Source of the DNA: an uncultured Prevotella sp.
GTDB lineage: Bacteria > Bacteroidota > Bacteroidia > Bacteroidales > Bacteroidaceae
Direction: 5' to 3'
NCBI GenBank assembly: GCA_900769275.1
Contig: CAAGGA010000087.1
Span: forward strand, 1-8,167
DNA: 8,167 bases
The translations under genes were made by a program, and so were the position numbers. The notes beneath the pieces were generated by a model. That model saw only the letters and a program-made list of their open reading frames with translations, was not told the origin of the DNA and ran no database searches. Shown here in pieces: positions 6,764-8,167 of the stretch (positions are counted from its first letter, which is position 1; each line of letters starts with the position of its first letter).

Positions 6764-6946
6764 TTATTGAAATTGCGGATTTGCGGCAATCACGTCCTTT
6801 GCCGCCATGCGATATATCCGTCCGTTGTCGTCCTGATAGACGCATGACTCCCCCCGCGCCACCTTTTCGTGCAGCATGTTGCGCTCGGCTTCGAGAAGAC
6901 CCGACCTGACATTGTTCCTGAGTATTTCAAGTTCTTTATCTGACAT
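6764..6946 (-). CDS. Small protein overlapping the zeta-like kinase gene; candidate partner or antitoxin
   Basis: This is a 60-residue protein of unknown function. The sequence starts MSDKELEILRNNVRSGLLEA, a probable helix rich in Glu/Arg/Leu that continues to about residue 31. A short segment with beta character follows (SCVYQDDNGRIYRMAAKDV) and the protein ends AANPQFQ. The ATG at 6944-6946 lies inside the kinase gene. The shared ATGTCAGATAA holds this start and the kinase stop, an 11-nt overlap that suggests translational coupling. A longer in-frame start at 7012 would overlap the kinase by 77 nt and is less likely. I recall similar small proteins next to zeta-like kinases in Bacteroidota. 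Antitoxin function is inferred from pairing and size only. Canonical epsilon and PezA antitoxins are encoded upstream of their toxin, so this order is reversed. Confidence 0.78.
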   Translation of the reverse strand: MSDKELEILRNNVRSGLLEAERNMLHEKVARGESCVYQDDNGRIYRMAAKDVIAANPQFQ

Positions 6947-7508
6947 AACTTTGTATTGTTGCGAATTTTTCAGAATTTGCAATGTCGATTCTGTTCTTTG
7001 CACCAACTGCAATTTCTTCCCTTACATTATCGCTGTTGTCATATATCATCCAGCTATCGACCTCATTCATGAAGAGATTGAAGAGATTGGAGATTCCGGC
7101 GGAATATCTCCTTATTATCACATCCTGAGGTATGTCGTGTCCGCCGTGTGCAACACGCTCGGCTACTCGTTGCAGAGCCAGTTCGGGAGATCTCAGCCAA
7201 AAGTATATAAGGTGTACCTGATACCCCTCGGCATGGGCACGCCTTACAAGATTGACGTATGACCTCGTGGCAAGGGTTGTCTCGATGGAAAAAGATTCGC
7301 CTCGCCCTATCAGGTCGTCTATCCGACCAAGCATCAACTTTCCGGCCTGTATGGCAACACCCTCGGGATTGAAAGGAGACAATCCTTTGGCTATTTCGTC
7401 AGCATTCACAAACTCCCTTACCAAAAGCACCTTTGGCAATATGGTCATGGAAGCTGTCGTCTTTCCTGCTCCGTTACATCCTGCTATGATATATAACAAT
7501 CGAGCCAT
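6936..7508 (-). CDS. Zeta-toxin-like P-loop kinase
   Basis: This 190-residue P-loop protein resembles the zeta/PezT kinase family, whose characterised members phosphorylate UDP-N-acetylglucosamine and so block peptidoglycan synthesis. Seen here are Walker A GCNGAGKTT (10-18), NADEIAKGL (35-43, where D37 is a candidate for the catalytic aspartate), SIETTLAT (74-81, equivalent to the PezT IEGTL segment) and RVAHGGHDIP (118-127). Arg pair R133-R134 followed by Y135 forms a probable arginine lid. NSD (158-160) follows. It is shorter than zeta or PezT (roughly 250-290), lacking their C-terminal part, as is common for chromosomal Bacteroidota homologues. The substrate is not known and a non-toxic kinase is possible. 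ATG 7506-7508 is the only start that keeps Walker A intact. It is the first gene of a two-gene unit with the 60-residue protein. A strong promoter match lies only 7 nt upstream, so the mRNA may be nearly leaderless. Confidence 0.87.
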   Translation of the reverse strand: MARLLYIIAGCNGAGKTTASMTILPKVLLVREFVNADEIAKGLSPFNPEGVAIQAGKLMLGRIDDLIGRGESFSIETTLATRSYVNLVRRAHAEGYQVHLIYFWLRSPELALQRVAERVAHGGHDIPQDVIIRRYSAGISNLFNLFMNEVDSWMIYDNSDNVREEIAVGAKNRIDIANSEKFATIQSYVR

Positions 7509-7515
7509 ATTGCTG

Positions 7516-7546
7516 CAAAATTATAACAAGAAATTGACTTGGCAAA
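7516..7546 (-). promoter_or_regulatory. Promoter of the zeta-like kinase unit, very close to the ATG
   Basis: On the minus strand, TTTG (plus 7543-7546), a 19-bp gap and TAATTTTG (plus 7516-7523) match the phylum consensus. The -7 box ends 7 nt before the ATG, placing the likely transcript start at or within a few bases of the start codon. No ribosome-binding site fits in between. Confidence 0.75.
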
Positions 7547-7596
7547 GGAAACAAGGGAAAAATGTGGACACGACCCTGAATTTTAACTAACAAGAG

Positions 7597-7621
7597 GGTC
7601 AGAGGGACAGGTTCTCTGACC
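7597..7621. other. 8-bp perfect inverted repeat upstream of the kinase promoter
   Basis: GGTCAGAG (7597-7604) and CTCTGACC (7614-7621) flank a 9-nt loop. A G-U pair extends the stem by one on the plus-strand RNA. No T-run follows on either strand, so it is not a standard terminator. It could be an operator, a structural part of a small RNA with the hairpin at 7681-7713, or chance. Confidence 0.45.
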
Positions 7622-7680
7622 TCGCAATCTTAATCGTGGGCGGTGCCTGTCTTATGTCTAAGTTTGCTGGAGGACAATTG

Positions 7681-7713
7681 AAAGCCCCCAGTGCGTCGCG
7701 CATCGGGGGCTTT
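7681..7713. terminator. Strong GC-rich hairpin, possible bidirectional terminator
   Basis: AAAGCCCCC (7681-7689) pairs perfectly with GGGGGCTTT (7705-7713). Inside, after one A-C mismatch, GTGCG pairs with CGCAT (one G-U) around a TCG loop. The A/T ends of the stem act as short U-tracts in both directions, but only three T residues follow, so terminator strength is uncertain. No gene clearly ends here. A TAAGTTTG box at 7659-7666 lies just upstream but lacks a good -33 partner. Confidence 0.6.
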
Positions 7714-7912
7714 GCCTTGAGTTCTTAAATGTATGAATTACCGCTCTGTCATACACGAAATGACGCGGCTTGTAGTTCCCTTGCTATTTTCGGTTGCAAT
7801 AGACACTAGTGGATTGACAGGGGCAGACACCGTTCATCGCTCTATTATAGCCACTAGATATCCAATTGTTTGTATAATGTTTGTGAAAACTCCATTATTA
7901 TTCCCCCAAAGA
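7714..7912. other. Non-coding stretch between the hairpin and the HEPN promoter
   Basis: About 200 bp with no convincing gene. A 63-codon frame exists on the plus strand (7733-7924). It has no promoter or ribosome-binding site, no recognisable motif, and runs into the downstream promoter. The opposite strand is open in pieces with internal stops. It may be decayed coding sequence, but I cannot identify a parent gene. Confidence 0.4.
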
Positions 7913-7942
7913 GTTGGCTATTGAAATAAATCATTAACTTTG
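7913..7942 (+). promoter_or_regulatory. Promoter of the HEPN-domain gene
   Basis: GTTG (7913-7916), an 18-bp gap and TAACTTTG (7935-7942) match the phylum pattern, with spacing slightly short. The expected start site is near 7949, about 11 nt before the ATG at 7960. Retention of the promoter suggests that the gene decayed recently or is still transcribed. Confidence 0.65.
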
Positions 7943-7959
7943 CATCCAAAATAAAAAAT

Positions 7960-8167
7960 ATGGATAGAATATCATATTAGAAAGATTTGGCAACATATGA
8001 TATAGATACGGCAGAAGCGATGTATGTTACGCGACGCTGGCTCTATGTCGGCTTTATGTGTCATCAAGTTCTTGAGAAGATAATAAAGGAGTTTACTCTA
8101 AAAAGTCAGAGAGATATCAGTTTGAAACTTCTACTAGTGATTAGTGATAAAAATCTATTCGTTTTAC
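7960..8167 (+). pseudogene. HEPN-domain protein gene with early stop codon, truncated by the window end
   Basis: The frame reads MDRISY, then TAG (7978-7980), then KDLATYDIDTAEAM, then LYVGFMCHQVLEKIIK, and stays open to the end of the window. The pieces either side of the stop together match the N-terminal half of small Bacteroidota HEPN-domain proteins (PF05168 type). In these, a Tyr-Trp pair precedes a DL-x-x-YD-x-x-TAE helix and an LYVGFMCHQ-x-x-EK helix. The stop falls where Trp is usual, so a single TGG to TAG change explains it. Further on, SLKLLLVISDKNLF may correspond to the usual PxxTHNLLxLxEK region with the His-Asn lost, which would be a second lesion; this alignment is tentative. 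HEPN proteins are often RNases or nucleotidyltransferase partners in toxin-antitoxin systems; no MNT gene is visible upstream. Restart at ATG 8020 would lose the first helix. A sequencing error or stop readthrough cannot be excluded. Confidence 0.72.

Noticed and set aside
6947..7012. Longer start for the small partner protein
   Set aside because: It would overlap the kinase by 77 nt. The ATG at 6946 with an 11-nt overlap is a normal coupled arrangement.
7733..7924. 63-residue plus-strand protein
   Set aside because: No start signals or recognisable motif, and it overlaps the downstream promoter. It may be chance or decayed sequence.

Overview
The window looks like chromosomal or integrative accessory DNA from a Bacteroidota bacterium, most likely Bacteroidales (Bacteroides, Prevotella or a relative). 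The main evidence is promoter style. Four start regions carry the Bacteroidota sigma-factor pattern, a -33 TTG/TTTG element and a TAnnTTTG -7 box 18-20 bp apart. Weak Shine-Dalgarno signals and the gene families present agree with this. The genus is inference.

Region 1 (1-5102, minus strand) is a heavy-metal efflux operon read right to left. A promoter at 5071-5102 leads into a small His-rich membrane-anchored protein (4628-5035, DUF6769-like), then a CusB/CzcB-type lipoprotein adaptor (3294-4472), then a CusA/CzcA-type RND pump (47-3136). The outer-membrane channel (CusC-like) is not in the window and would be expected beyond position 1. Pump, adaptor and channel normally form one envelope-spanning complex that expels metal ions. 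The small His-rich protein probably binds metal near the membrane. Both internal spacers (155 and 157 bp) hold 8-bp-period tandem repeats in inverted pairs, and a further 8-bp array starts inside the pump stop codon. The array pair between the small gene and the adaptor can fold into a near-perfect stem of about 37 bp.

Region 2 (5103-6714, plus strand) holds a 33-bp-period tandem array (5158-5342) in which each unit carries a TGTGA-N5-TCACA palindrome. The array ends directly against a good promoter (5346-5377), which drives an AAA_14/DUF4143 ATPase (5395-6714).

Region 3 (6764-7546, minus strand) is a compact two-gene unit, convergent with the ATPase. It encodes a short zeta-toxin-like P-loop kinase and a 60-residue protein whose start overlaps the kinase stop by 11 nt. 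The promoter almost touches the kinase ATG, so the transcript may be leaderless.

Region 4 (7547-8167) is about 400 bp of mostly non-coding DNA with two hairpins. It is followed by a promoter and the start of a HEPN-domain gene broken by a TAG at codon 7 and cut by the window end. Regions 2-4 look like a small toxin-antitoxin/defence-type accessory cluster beside the metal-efflux operon. No tRNA, rRNA, CRISPR array, transposase or integrase was seen.
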